From positions 1 to 48,589 of the forward strand of contig JBHBZU010000041.1 of assembly GCA_041797745.1 (NCBI GenBank): DNA of 48,589 nt, read 5' to 3'. The notes beneath the pieces are model-generated. The model worked only from the letters and a program-made list of their open reading frames with translations, made no database searches and had not been told where the DNA came from. The translations under genes and the position numbers were made by a program. This DNA is from UBA3871 sp041797745 (GTDB taxonomy: Bacteria; Bacillota; Clostridia; Peptostreptococcales; Anaerovoracaceae). Shown here in pieces: positions 17,103 to 25,406 of the stretch; within the stretch, counting starts at the first letter, position 1; every line of letters begins with the position of its first letter.

Positions 17103-17158
17103 ACTTCTGTTTAGGAGACTTTCAAAAGGGAAAGTCAGATTTCTGAAACCACAGAAGT
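17103..17158 (+). promoter_or_regulatory. Nested inverted repeat between pxpA and pxpBC
   Basis: An outer 8-bp stem (ACTTCTGT at 17103-17110 with ACAGAAGT at 17151-17158) encloses an inner 7-bp stem (GACTTTC at 17117-17123 with GAAAGTC at 17130-17136). No T run follows, so it is not a usual terminator. It ends 17 bases before the pxpBC start and could shape translation or mRNA processing. Confidence 0.5.
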
Positions 17159-17175
17159 ATAGAAAGCAGGATAGT

Positions 17176-18849
17176 ATGAAATTTGAGATTTATCCATTGG
17201 GGGACAGCGCCCTTACGATTTGTTTTGGCGATGAAATCGCGCCCCAAATAAATGATAATGTATTAAAAGCAGCAGAAAGTATTGAAGCCCTTGATTTATC
17301 GGGGCTTTTTGAACTGATACCCACCTATTGCACTTTAATGATTCATTACAACAAGCAAGTGTACAGCTTTGCGAAGATATCAAAAATTTTAAGTGAGCTG
17401 TTGGGGGATTTACCTGAAAAGTTTGGAACTGCTTGGGGAAGAAATATTGAAATACCTGTTTGCTACGGAGGAGAGCTGGGACCTGATATTGAGAATGTGG
17501 CAAAGCATACAAAGCTTTCGGAGGATGAAGTGGTCAGGCTTCACAGTGAAGCGGAGTACAGGGTGTATATGTTGGGTTTTTTGGCAGGCTTTCCCTATTT
17601 GGGAGGTCTTAACCCTAAACTTGAAACACCAAGGCTTGACAGCCCAAGAACCAAAATAGAGGCTGGCAGCGTGGGGATTGCAGGAAAACAGACGGGAGCC
17701 TATTCCATAGCTTCTCCTGGAGGCTGGCAGCTTATAGGCAGAACTCCGATAAAACTTTACGATATAAGAAGACCAAAACCGGCTTTGTTGCAGGCAGGTG
17801 ACCGAGTAAGGTTTAAACCTATAAATTTTGATGAATATCAGGAGCTTGTTCAATCTTTTGAAGAGGAGAATGGGGATAGCTCCCCGATATATTCAAAGGA
17901 AAGCTCAAAAGAAAGAATTGAAGAAATAGAAGAAAGAGAAAGAAAAGCGGAAGAATGTGCTGCTTTTACCGTTAAAAATGCCGGTTTTCTTACCACTATT
18001 CAAGACCAAGGCAGAAACGGTTACAGAAGTATGGGAGTTTCCGTATCGGGAGCTATGGACAAAGCCTCTGCCGCTCTTGCAAATATGCTTATTGGAAACT
18101 CATATAAAGAAGCTGTATTGGAATGTATGGCTATGGGACCTGTTTTGTCATTCTCAAAGGATACCCAAATTGCCATTACAGGTGCAGGAACCACTCCTAA
18201 AATAAACGGTGTTGAAGTAAAGGAATACAAAGCAATAAAAATAAATGCAGGGGATGAATTAAGCTTCGGTCCTGTGACCCAAGGGATGTTTATTTATATA
18301 GCCTTTGAAAACGGCATAGATGTTCCAAAGGAACTTGGAAGCCGCAGCACCCATATGAGAACACAAATGGGAGGGCTTGAGGGAAGAAAGCTTGTTAAGG
18401 GGGATTGCCTGTTTTTAAGGAAACCTTTTAATAAGACCTCTGTTAAAAACAGGGAAGAAGATTTTGGAAAAATCCTTTCTTTTAGAACGGTATGGCATAA
18501 GGAAATAACCTTAAGAGTAATTCCTGACAGATTTGAAAGCAGGTTTACAAAAAAAGGTATAGACACCTTTTACAGTTCCCAGTACACAGTTTCAACTTCC
18601 TGTGACCGTATGGGTTACAGGCTTGAGGGGGAAAAGATAGAGCATATAGATGGAGCAGATATTATAACCGATGTGGTAATAATGGGCTCTGTTCAGATAA
18701 CGCCAAAGGGACAGCCTATAATCATGATGGCAGACTGTCAGACCACAGGGGGTTACACAAGAATAGGAAACATAATAAGCGAAGACCTGCCAAAGCTTGC
18801 ACAGTGCACACCGGGATGTAAAATAAAGTTTGAACTGTGGAGTAACTGA
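17176..18849 (+). CDS. Fused 5-oxoprolinase subunits B and C (KipI-KipA type)
   Basis: One 557-residue chain carrying both carboxyltransferase-like halves of 5-oxoprolinase. Residues about 1-225 are PxpB/KipI (YPLGDSALTICFGDE, EAEYRVYMLGFLAGFPYLGGL, GSVGIAGKQTGAYSIASPGGW). A charged linker rich in Glu, Lys and Arg spans about 230-262. Residues about 263-555 are PxpC/KipA (VKNAGFLTTIQDQGRNGYRSMGV in two parts, SVSGAMDKASAALANML, ITGAG, LGSRSTHMRTQMGG, ending QTTGGYTRIGNI). In B. subtilis and E. coli these are two genes; fusions are known in other lineages and resemble urea amidolyase-type carboxyltransferases. ATG 17176 has a weak AGGA site. Confidence 0.93.
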   Translation: MKFEIYPLGDSALTICFGDEIAPQINDNVLKAAESIEALDLSGLFELIPTYCTLMIHYNKQVYSFAKISKILSELLGDLPEKFGTAWGRNIEIPVCYGGELGPDIENVAKHTKLSEDEVVRLHSEAEYRVYMLGFLAGFPYLGGLNPKLETPRLDSPRTKIEAGSVGIAGKQTGAYSIASPGGWQLIGRTPIKLYDIRRPKPALLQAGDRVRFKPINFDEYQELVQSFEEENGDSSPIYSKESSKERIEEIEERERKAEECAAFTVKNAGFLTTIQDQGRNGYRSMGVSVSGAMDKASAALANMLIGNSYKEAVLECMAMGPVLSFSKDTQIAITGAGTTPKINGVEVKEYKAIKINAGDELSFGPVTQGMFIYIAFENGIDVPKELGSRSTHMRTQMGGLEGRKLVKGDCLFLRKPFNKTSVKNREEDFGKILSFRTVWHKEITLRVIPDRFESRFTKKGIDTFYSSQYTVSTSCDRMGYRLEGEKIEHIDGADIITDVVIMGSVQITPKGQPIIMMADCQTTGGYTRIGNIISEDLPKLAQCTPGCKIKFELWSN

Positions 18850-19005
18850 AAATAGAGGCTATTTGTATTTTTAACTTTCAATTTAAAATTTAAAAGTTGA
18901 AATAAATGAAATAGGCTTTAAGGGTAAATATGACAGAAAATAGGACATTAAATTGTAGTCAGCCAAACAGGGCAAATTATAAACAGTTAAGATGGGAAAG
19001 AAAAA

Positions 19006-19809
19006 ATGGGAAATGAAATGTATAGGGATATGGCACCGAAGCAGGTGCGCAGCCTCATTGCAGAAGAAAAAATAACAGGAGCAACCAGTGGAATGTGCGC
19101 AGGTTTTGCACAGGCAAACTTGGTTATCTTAAATAAAGAGGACGCAAAGGAATTTGAGGAGTTTGCCTTAAACAATCCAAAACCCTGCCCGATTATTGAA
19201 ATTACACAGGACACTTATTTTACAAGCACCTGTGCCGAAAAGGGAAATATTTTATCGGAGATACCTAAGTACAGGATTTGGAAAAATGGACAGCTGGCAG
19301 AAGAACCTTTGAATGTGGAAAAATACTGGCAAGAGGGCATGAGCTGTTTTCTTATAGGTTGCAGTTTTTCCTTTGAAGAGGCCTTAATTCGCGGTGGCAT
19401 TGAGGTAAGACACATCGCTTTAGACAGAAACGTGCCTATGTATCGCTCAAATATTTCTTGTAAGCCCTCGGCTTTAGGAAAATTTTACGGACCTGTGGTG
19501 GTGAGTATGAGACCTATGACCAGGGAGCAGGCGGAGGTCGCCATTGAGATTACTTCCCGTTTTCCGAGAGTTCATGGAGCCCCGATACACGTGGGGGATC
19601 CTAAATTCCTTGGAATTAGCGATATTATGAAAGTTGATTATGGGGATACACCTGTGATAAAGGATGGGGAAATTCCTGTGTTTTGGGCATGCGGTGTAAC
19701 ACCTCAGGCAGCTATTGAGCAGGCGAAATTACCTTTGGTTATAACTCACGCACCGGGACATATGTTCATAACAGATTTGTTAAATGAATCCTTGGCGCAG
19801 GGGGGCTGA
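19006..19809 (+). CDS. ycsI: DUF1445 putative hydro-lyase (YcsI; DGLUCY N-terminal half)
   Basis: Strong match to the DUF1445 family: ATSGMCAGFAQANLVIL at the start, NNPKPCPIIEI, a FLIGCSFSFEEALI block near residue 123, VPMYRSNISCKPS, VVVSMRPM, HGAPIHVGDP, and VFWACGVTPQ plus ITHAPGHMFITD near the end. B. subtilis YcsI, encoded in the ycsF-kipI-kipA operon, belongs here, and the same domain is the N-terminal half of animal D-glutamate cyclase. The gene lies 156 bases after pxpBC with no terminator between, so it likely belongs to the cluster. ATG 19006 has a weak GGGAAAG site; ATG 19018 is an alternative start. Confidence 0.9.
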   Translation: MGNEMYRDMAPKQVRSLIAEEKITGATSGMCAGFAQANLVILNKEDAKEFEEFALNNPKPCPIIEITQDTYFTSTCAEKGNILSEIPKYRIWKNGQLAEEPLNVEKYWQEGMSCFLIGCSFSFEEALIRGGIEVRHIALDRNVPMYRSNISCKPSALGKFYGPVVVSMRPMTREQAEVAIEITSRFPRVHGAPIHVGDPKFLGISDIMKVDYGDTPVIKDGEIPVFWACGVTPQAAIEQAKLPLVITHAPGHMFITDLLNESLAQGG

Positions 19810-19870
19810 AGCCGCATATAAACTCTAAAAGAAAAAAATCAACAAGCCCATGAAAAACCTATGAATTTAC

Positions 19871-19899
19871 TTGATTTTTATGAGCTCAAATGCTATACT
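19871..19899 (+). promoter_or_regulatory. Promoter for secG
   Basis: TTGATT at 19871-19876 and TATACT at 19894-19899 with a 17-base spacer and a TGC extension before the -10. It lies 31 bases before the secG start. Confidence 0.8.
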
Positions 19900-19929
19900 C
19901 TAATAGTTAATCATATAAGGAGGTGCGCA

Positions 19930-20160
19930 ATGAAAACTTTTCTTATGGTAGTTCTAGCTATCGCCAGCTTAGTACTTATCGCAAGTATTCTGCTTCAGTC
20001 AGGAAATAGTGCAGGTTTATCCGGTTCTATCGGCGGTGGTGCGGAGCAGCTTTTCGGAAAGAAGAAAGGTCAGGGCTACGAAGCGATTCTTTCCAAGATT
20101 GCTACAGTGGCAGCTGTTCTATTCATCGTTCTTTCGCTTGCACTTGTAACAATCGAATAG
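19930..20160 (+). CDS. secG: Preprotein translocase subunit SecG
   Basis: Small accessory subunit of the SecYEG channel. The 76-residue protein has two membrane helices (FLMVVLAIASLVLIASILLQ and IATVAAVLFIVLSLALVTI) around the typical loop SGNSAGLSGSIGGGAEQLFGKKK. I start at ATG 19930 directly after AAGGAGGTG; the frame runs 23 codons further upstream, but that part overlaps the promoter. It is followed by hppA, not directly by rnr as in many clostridia. Confidence 0.95.
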   Translation: MKTFLMVVLAIASLVLIASILLQSGNSAGLSGSIGGGAEQLFGKKKGQGYEAILSKIATVAAVLFIVLSLALVTIE

Positions 20161-20223
20161 GGTTGTTCTAAATTAGTTTTTTATTTATTAAATTAAATTT
20201 ATATCATTTTACTTTGTAACTTT

Positions 20224-20247
20224 AAGAGGTATCTATGGATGCCTCTT
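20224..20247 (+). terminator. Hairpin after secG, weak terminator or leader stem
   Basis: AAGAGGTATC pairs with GATGCCTCTT (one G-T pair) around a 4-base loop. Only TTAG follows, so termination would be partial; it may simply be a stem in the hppA leader. Confidence 0.45.
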
Positions 20248-20278
20248 TAGTGCGTTTCAAAGTGAGAGGGAGGAAAAA

Positions 20279-22288
20279 ATGGGTTTAAAGTTTTTAGTTC
20301 CTATTTGCGCTCTCATAGGTCTTTTGGTTGCTTATGCATTAAGCGCATGGATCAAGAAGTGCGATCAGGGAACAGACAGAATGAAGGAAATTTCCGGATA
20401 CATTCGTGAAGGTGCCTTTGCATTCTTAGAAAAAGAGTACAAGACAATGGTATTTGTAATTGCTGCACTCTTCGTAATTATTGGTTTTGCTATTAGCTGG
20501 AAGACAGCGGTTCTTTACGTAGCCGGTGCTCTTCTCTCAGTACTTGCCGGTTTCTTTGGTATGAATGTTGCAACACGTGGTAATGTACGTACTGCAAATG
20601 CAGCTAAAGAAAGCGGGATTGTAAAGGCTTTGTCCGTTGCATTCCGTTCAGGTGCTGTTATGGGTCTTTGCGTATCAGGTCTTGGACTTTTAGGTATTGG
20701 CGTAGTTTTCTGCGTTTTAGATCTTACTACAGTAACTGAATGTGTAACAGGCTTTGGTCTTGGTGCTTCTTCAATGGCGCTCTTCGGTCGTGTAGGCGGT
20801 GGAATCTACACTAAGGCGGCAGACGTTGGAGCTGACCTTGTAGGTAAGGTTGAAGCAGGTATTCCGGAAGATGACCCACGTAACCCTGCCGTTATTGCCG
20901 ACAATGTAGGTGATAACGTTGGTGACGTAGCAGGTATGGGTTCCGACCTCTTCGAATCCTATGTTGGTTCTATTATTTCAGCACTTACACTTGCAGTAGT
21001 TGCGGCAGCTAACTCAAACGGAGCGTTTTCTGCTGAAACAGCGGCAATTTTCCCGCTTCTCCTTTCCGCAGTAGGTATCATTGCTTCCGTAATCGGTATT
21101 CTTTGCGTAAGAGGTAAAGAGGGTGGAAACCCTGCAAATGCTCTCAATATGGGAACTTACATTGCAGGAGCTATTGTAATTGTTGTAGCTATCGTTCTCT
21201 CAAAGCAGATGTTGGGCAGCATGAATTATGCATGGTCCATCATTGCAGGACTTGTTGTAGGTATTGCTATCGGTAAGATTACAGAAGTTTATACTTCTGC
21301 CGACTATTCTTCTGTAAAGAAGATTGCTGAACAGTCACAGACAGGTGCGGCTACAACTATCATTTCAGGTCTTGGCGTTGGAATGATGTCTACACTTTGG
21401 CCTATCATTTTCGTATGTGTAGGCGTTTTCGTTGCTTTCAAATTCGGTGGTATGTACGGTATCGCTCTTTCTGCTGTAGGTATGCTTTCTACAACAGGTA
21501 TGACTGTTGCAGTTGACGCTTACGGTCCTGTATCCGACAATGCAGGCGGTATCGCAGAAATGTCCGAACTTCCTGAGGGCGTTCGTGAAATTACTGACCA
21601 GCTTGACTCTGTTGGTAACACAACAGCAGCTATCGGTAAGGGCTTTGCAATCGGTTCCGCAGCACTTACAGCTCTTGCACTCTTCGCTTCCTATGCTGAA
21701 GTAACTAAGCTCGAGGCTGTTGATCTTCTTCAGCCTACAGTTGTAATCGGCCTGTTTGTCGGTGCTATGCTTCCATTCCTGTTCTCCGCATTTACAATGA
21801 ATTCCGTTGGTAGAGCGGCTAATCAGATGATTGAAGAAGTTAGACGTCAGTTCAGAGAAGATTCTGGTATCATGGCTGGAACTTCCAAGCCTGACTACGC
21901 AAAATGCGTATCCATTTCAACAGGTGCAGCACTCAAGGAAATGATTATCCCTGCAATTATGGCTCTGGTAGCACCGGTTCTCGTAGGTATTTTACTCGGA
22001 CCTGCGGCTCTCGGCGGTATGCTTGCCGGTGCACTTGCTGCCGGCGTACTCCTTGCTATCATGATGGCTAATGCCGGTGGTGCTTGGGACAACGCTAAGA
22101 AGTATGTAGAGGGCGGCGCTTACGGTGGTAAGGGTTCAGAAACTCACGCAGCAGCAGTTATCGGTGATACAGTCGGTGACCCGTTCAAAGATACATCCGG
22201 TCCATCCATCAATATCCTGATAAAGCTCATGACTATCGTTTCCGTAGTATTTGCTCCGTTATTTGTAGCAATCGGTGGACTTCTGTAG
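20279..22288 (+). CDS. hppA: Membrane-bound pyrophosphatase, K+-dependent, probably Na+-translocating
   Basis: Couples pyrophosphate hydrolysis to ion pumping. About 16 membrane segments are seen in 669 residues. The catalytic blocks GGGIYTKAADVGADLVGK, EDDPRNPAVIADNVGDNVGD and the C-terminal GDTVGDPFKDTSGPS are intact. GNTTAAIGKGFAIGSA has Ala450 and Gly453 where K+-independent pumps have Lys and Thr, so K+ dependence is expected. In GSDLFESYVGS the gate glutamate (about 226) is three residues after the Asp, as in the Na+ pump of Thermotoga maritima; plant H+ pumps have it four residues later. Na+ transport is inferred from that. ATG 20279 follows GGGAGG. Confidence 0.96.
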   Translation: MGLKFLVPICALIGLLVAYALSAWIKKCDQGTDRMKEISGYIREGAFAFLEKEYKTMVFVIAALFVIIGFAISWKTAVLYVAGALLSVLAGFFGMNVATRGNVRTANAAKESGIVKALSVAFRSGAVMGLCVSGLGLLGIGVVFCVLDLTTVTECVTGFGLGASSMALFGRVGGGIYTKAADVGADLVGKVEAGIPEDDPRNPAVIADNVGDNVGDVAGMGSDLFESYVGSIISALTLAVVAAANSNGAFSAETAAIFPLLLSAVGIIASVIGILCVRGKEGGNPANALNMGTYIAGAIVIVVAIVLSKQMLGSMNYAWSIIAGLVVGIAIGKITEVYTSADYSSVKKIAEQSQTGAATTIISGLGVGMMSTLWPIIFVCVGVFVAFKFGGMYGIALSAVGMLSTTGMTVAVDAYGPVSDNAGGIAEMSELPEGVREITDQLDSVGNTTAAIGKGFAIGSAALTALALFASYAEVTKLEAVDLLQPTVVIGLFVGAMLPFLFSAFTMNSVGRAANQMIEEVRRQFREDSGIMAGTSKPDYAKCVSISTGAALKEMIIPAIMALVAPVLVGILLGPAALGGMLAGALAAGVLLAIMMANAGGAWDNAKKYVEGGAYGGKGSETHAAAVIGDTVGDPFKDTSGPSINILIKLMTIVSVVFAPLFVAIGGLL

Positions 22289-22309
22289 TCAATGAAATAT
22301 TGTAAAATC

Positions 22310-22339
22310 AGCGGTTAGGCTTTTCCTGACCGCTTTTTT
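22310..22339 (+). terminator. Intrinsic terminator of hppA
   Basis: A 10-bp stem (AGCGGTTAGG with CCTGACCGCT, one G-T pair), a short loop and six T. Confidence 0.9.
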
Positions 22340-22433
22340 CATATAGATTAAGAATTTTTTAAGATTTATATTAACTTTTTCGTAATAACCTGTGTTTATT
22401 ATGGTATCGTGGACAGAAAGGATGGGAAAAGTG

Positions 22434-23150
22434 ATGAACAGCATCCCTAACAGTGAAATTAATATATTAGTAGCAGATGATGATAAGGAGATTGCGCAGG
22501 CGATTGAAATTTATCTCAGAAACGAGGGTTATCGCGTTTTTAAGGCATACGACGGATTAGAGGCAGTGGCTATTGCTGAAAAGGAAAACCTGCAGCTGAT
22601 AGTCATGGATATTATGATGCCGCATATGGATGGCGTACAGGCAACTATAAGGATTAGAGAAGAAAAAAATATACCGATTATTATGCTTAGCGCCAAAAGT
22701 GAAGATTATGACAAGATTACCGGACTCAATGTGGGAGCGGATGACTACATCACTAAACCTTTCAACCCATTAGAACTTATAGCCAGAGTCAAGTCTCAAA
22801 TTCGCAGATATACAGACCTTGGCAGCGTAGCGGGAAAAGAGCAAAAGGGGATTTTTCGCACAGGAGGTCTTGAAATCAATGATGACGCCAAGCAAGTGAG
22901 TCTTGACGGAGAAGTGATTTCTGTGACTCCAACGGAATATGGTATTCTAAAGTTCTTGACGGAACATGCCGGCCAAGTTTTCAGCATTGAACAGATTTAT
23001 GAAGCTGTGTGGAACGAGCCGGCATTCAATCCGGAAAACACGGTAACGGTACATGTGCGTCGTATCAGAGAAAAAATAGAAATTAATCCTAAAGAACCTA
23101 GATATCTCAAGGTTGTATGGGGCATAGGGTACAAGATTGAAAAGCTGTAA
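22434..23150 (+). CDS. OmpR/PhoB-family response regulator (VanR-like)
   Basis: Receiver domain first: LVADDDKEIAQAIE acidic pocket, phosphoacceptor Asp in LIVMDIMMPHMDG, then MLSAKSE and the lysine in DDYITKPFNP. The C-terminal winged helix follows from about residue 140, with VTPTEYGILKFL, NTVTVHVRRIREKIE and VVWGIGYKIE. The receiver closely resembles VanR-type regulators. The start is uncertain: ATG 22434 gives a normal N-terminus (238 residues), while 22401 and 22422 are also in frame, and the AGAAAGGA site at about 22415 fits 22434 best. The partner kinase follows 17 bases downstream. No vanHAX genes are present, so the target is unknown. Confidence 0.9.
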   Translation: MNSIPNSEINILVADDDKEIAQAIEIYLRNEGYRVFKAYDGLEAVAIAEKENLQLIVMDIMMPHMDGVQATIRIREEKNIPIIMLSAKSEDYDKITGLNVGADDYITKPFNPLELIARVKSQIRRYTDLGSVAGKEQKGIFRTGGLEINDDAKQVSLDGEVISVTPTEYGILKFLTEHAGQVFSIEQIYEAVWNEPAFNPENTVTVHVRRIREKIEINPKEPRYLKVVWGIGYKIEKL

Positions 23151-23167
23151 AATAGCAGGGGGAAGTT

Positions 23168-24961
23168 ATGAACGAGAAAGAAAAAGAAAGAGGTAAGGGG
23201 CAACAGTCGGTTGAAATGAAGCAGACAGGGCAGCAAGGCTCTGAAATGGAAGATACACAAAGGGAAAGATACAGGGATAGAGGGGGAGCCTTTTTAACAG
23301 GTGTCCTCAGTGTGTTATCTGCCGTTTTTGGAACAATATGCGGCTTGTCTACAAGCATATTTGCAACTGTACAATTTATGTATGTGTCTACAGAAAACAA
23401 TGGCTGGGCATATATAGGGCAAATGGACACCTTGGATTTTATCAAGCAGCATGATGTGGCAGGTTACAGCCTTGCAACCGCCATTATATCAGCAATTCTT
23501 TATTTTGCACTTATGATTACTCACATGGTGGTCACAGGGCGCTATAGCAAGACTAGGGATGGAAACATTTATCTAAATTGGTTTGATAAAATTTGGTCGG
23601 AAGTTCAGATTGTAGCGGGAGTACTGGCGGCAGTAGGTGCAGTTTATATGTGTTCGCCTATCTATTTAGTGCTTATGCGGGATACCTATATGGACTTCTA
23701 CGTTCCTTTTGAAATCAACAAATATGTATTTGACATTCCAAACAATCTAACCCTTGCTTTAAGCGGTTTGGGTATGCTTTATCTGATATTTATTGCCGAT
23801 ACTTGCCTGATTTCTCTGATAAAGAAGATTAAGGCACATCAGTTTTGGGACAAGAGTTTATTCGGAGGCTGTATTATATCACTGGTTAGAATGTTTAGAA
23901 CCAGCAGTTCCACAGCCCTAAAGATTACACTTTTGCTGTGCGTTATGGTACTGATGTCATGTATGTGGCTTCCTGCAATAATATTTCTTGTTTTAATTTT
24001 CATGTTTGTTCCTAAGCAAATGAAAAGGCTGGAAGAAATAGAAAAAGGTGTAAACGAAGTTAAAAACGGAAATCTTGACTATAAGATTCCGATAGATACA
24101 AATATAAAATACGGTTTGGGAGAGTTGGAGCGTATTGCAAGGGGAATTAATGAAATAAGTCGTGCGTCGGAGATTGCGGTAGAAAATGAGCTTAGAAATC
24201 AACATTTAAAGACTGAACTCATAAGCAATGTTTCCCATGACTTAAAGACACCTCTGACCTCCATGTTAAGCTATATAGATTTAATGAAAAAAGAGGGTTT
24301 AAATTCCGAAAATGCTCCGGAATACTTAAGAATCATTGATGAAAAGACCCAGCGCCTTAAAATTTTAACTGAAAATCTTTTTGAAGCAGCCAAGGCTTCT
24401 TCAGGAAATATGCCATGTGATATTACAAATATAGATTTGGCGGCTTTAGTAAGTCAGTCCGTAGGCGAAATGGGAGAAAAGCTCGAAGAAAGAGGACTGG
24501 AGACAATAGTTCGCAATGATTGCGCAGATGGTGATACCATGATTCAAGCTGACGGTCAGCTGATGTGGAGAGTTATTGAAAATCTCCTGTCAAATGCCAT
24601 CAAGTACGCTATGGCAGGCAGCAGAGTTTATATCAATCTTTCCAAGACCCAAGATACAGTAGTGATGGAAATTAAAAATGTTTCCAAGAATCCGCTTAAT
24701 ATTCCGCCGGAAGAGCTGATGGAAAGATTTACTCGTGGAGATGAGAGTCGCAATACCGAGGGTTCGGGTTTAGGACTTGCCATTGCAAGAGATCTCATTA
24801 ACCTCATGGGAGGTAAATTTGAAATTAAAATTGACGGTGATTTGTTCAAGGCTATTGTTACTATGAAGCCTGCAAAGGAAAATAAGCAGTATTGGGCAAG
24901 TTCCGCAGTGGTTACTCCGTCGGAACAGGCGCAGAAAGTGATGGAAACAGACCTTATGTAG
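23168..24961 (+). CDS. Membrane sensor histidine kinase (VanS-like) with multi-helix sensor
   Basis: Kinase partner of the preceding regulator. After a charged, low-complexity start of about 38 residues there are five or six hydrophobic segments between about 40 and 280, rather than the usual two. A HAMP-like region follows (VNEVKNGNLDYKIPI). The phosphorylated His is in ISNVSHDLKTPLTSMLSY near residue 357. The ATPase domain has the N box ENLLSNAIKYA, the F/G1 region LMERFTRGDESRNTEG and G2 GSGLGLAIARDLINLMGG. The membrane part has no sensory domain I recognise, so the signal is probably sensed within or at the membrane. Confidence 0.92.
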   Translation: MNEKEKERGKGQQSVEMKQTGQQGSEMEDTQRERYRDRGGAFLTGVLSVLSAVFGTICGLSTSIFATVQFMYVSTENNGWAYIGQMDTLDFIKQHDVAGYSLATAIISAILYFALMITHMVVTGRYSKTRDGNIYLNWFDKIWSEVQIVAGVLAAVGAVYMCSPIYLVLMRDTYMDFYVPFEINKYVFDIPNNLTLALSGLGMLYLIFIADTCLISLIKKIKAHQFWDKSLFGGCIISLVRMFRTSSSTALKITLLLCVMVLMSCMWLPAIIFLVLIFMFVPKQMKRLEEIEKGVNEVKNGNLDYKIPIDTNIKYGLGELERIARGINEISRASEIAVENELRNQHLKTELISNVSHDLKTPLTSMLSYIDLMKKEGLNSENAPEYLRIIDEKTQRLKILTENLFEAAKASSGNMPCDITNIDLAALVSQSVGEMGEKLEERGLETIVRNDCADGDTMIQADGQLMWRVIENLLSNAIKYAMAGSRVYINLSKTQDTVVMEIKNVSKNPLNIPPEELMERFTRGDESRNTEGSGLGLAIARDLINLMGGKFEIKIDGDLFKAIVTMKPAKENKQYWASSAVVTPSEQAQKVMETDLM

Positions 24962-24999
24962 CTTAAAGTTAAAATCAACAGAAAAATATTTTATTAAAG

Positions 25000-25033
25000 A
25001 AACGTGCCGGAGCTCGTCCTCAGGCACGTTTTT
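25000..25033 (+). terminator. Intrinsic terminator of the two-component unit
   Basis: A 9-bp stem (AAACGTGCC with GGCACGTTT), strengthened by an inner GGA/TCC pair, ending in a T run. Confidence 0.88.
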
Positions 25034-25049
25034 GTGATATAATTACCCC

Positions 25050-25089
25050 AAGTTACATAGTCATTTCATCATATCTTCCTATGTAACTT
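25050..25089. repeat. 11-bp inverted repeat with 18-base loop
   Basis: AAGTTACATAG at 25050-25060 pairs perfectly with CTATGTAACTT at 25079-25089. The loop contains ATCATATCTT, which can instead pair with AAGATATGAT at about 25099-25108, so two mutually exclusive folds are possible. It lies just left of the 112-bp tandem array. Confidence 0.65.
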
Positions 25090-25105
25090 ATACAATCAAA
25101 GATAT

Positions 25106-25406
25106 GATATAATGACTGCTAAAGCAGTCATTATATAAAAATCATATAGCCGTGCGAATATTTTGCTTCGTAAACTTCAGCAAAAACGCACATGGCTGAA
25201 TTATATCATGTAAACATGATATAATTACCGCTAAAGCAGTCATTATATAAAAATCATATAGCCGTGGGAATATTTTGCTTCGTAAACTTCAGCAAAAACG
25301 CACATGGCTGAATTATATCATGTAAACATGATATAATGACTGCTAAAGCAGTCATTATATAAAAATCATATAGCCGTGGGAATGTTTTGCTTCGTAAACT
25401 TCAGCA
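25106..25406 (+). repeat. 112-bp tandem repeat array, about 2.7 copies, upstream of rnr
   Basis: Copies start at 25106, 25218 and 25330, exactly 112 bases apart; the third is cut after 77 bases, where it runs into the rnr ribosome site. Copies differ by only a few bases (for example GTGCG or GTGGG, GACTGC or TACCGC). Each unit holds a 13-bp palindrome with a TAAA loop (ATATAATGACTGC and its complement) and a long stem around TTTTGCT/AGCAAAA. Each unit junction makes a second TAAA-loop palindrome (AATTATATCATG and its complement). A remnant, GATATAATTACC, also occurs at 25036-25047. No ORF spans it. Confidence 0.9.

Noticed and set aside
25106..25406. CRISPR array
   Set aside because: The unit is 112 bases, copies abut without spacers, there are fewer than three copies, and no cas genes are present. 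It is a tandem repeat.
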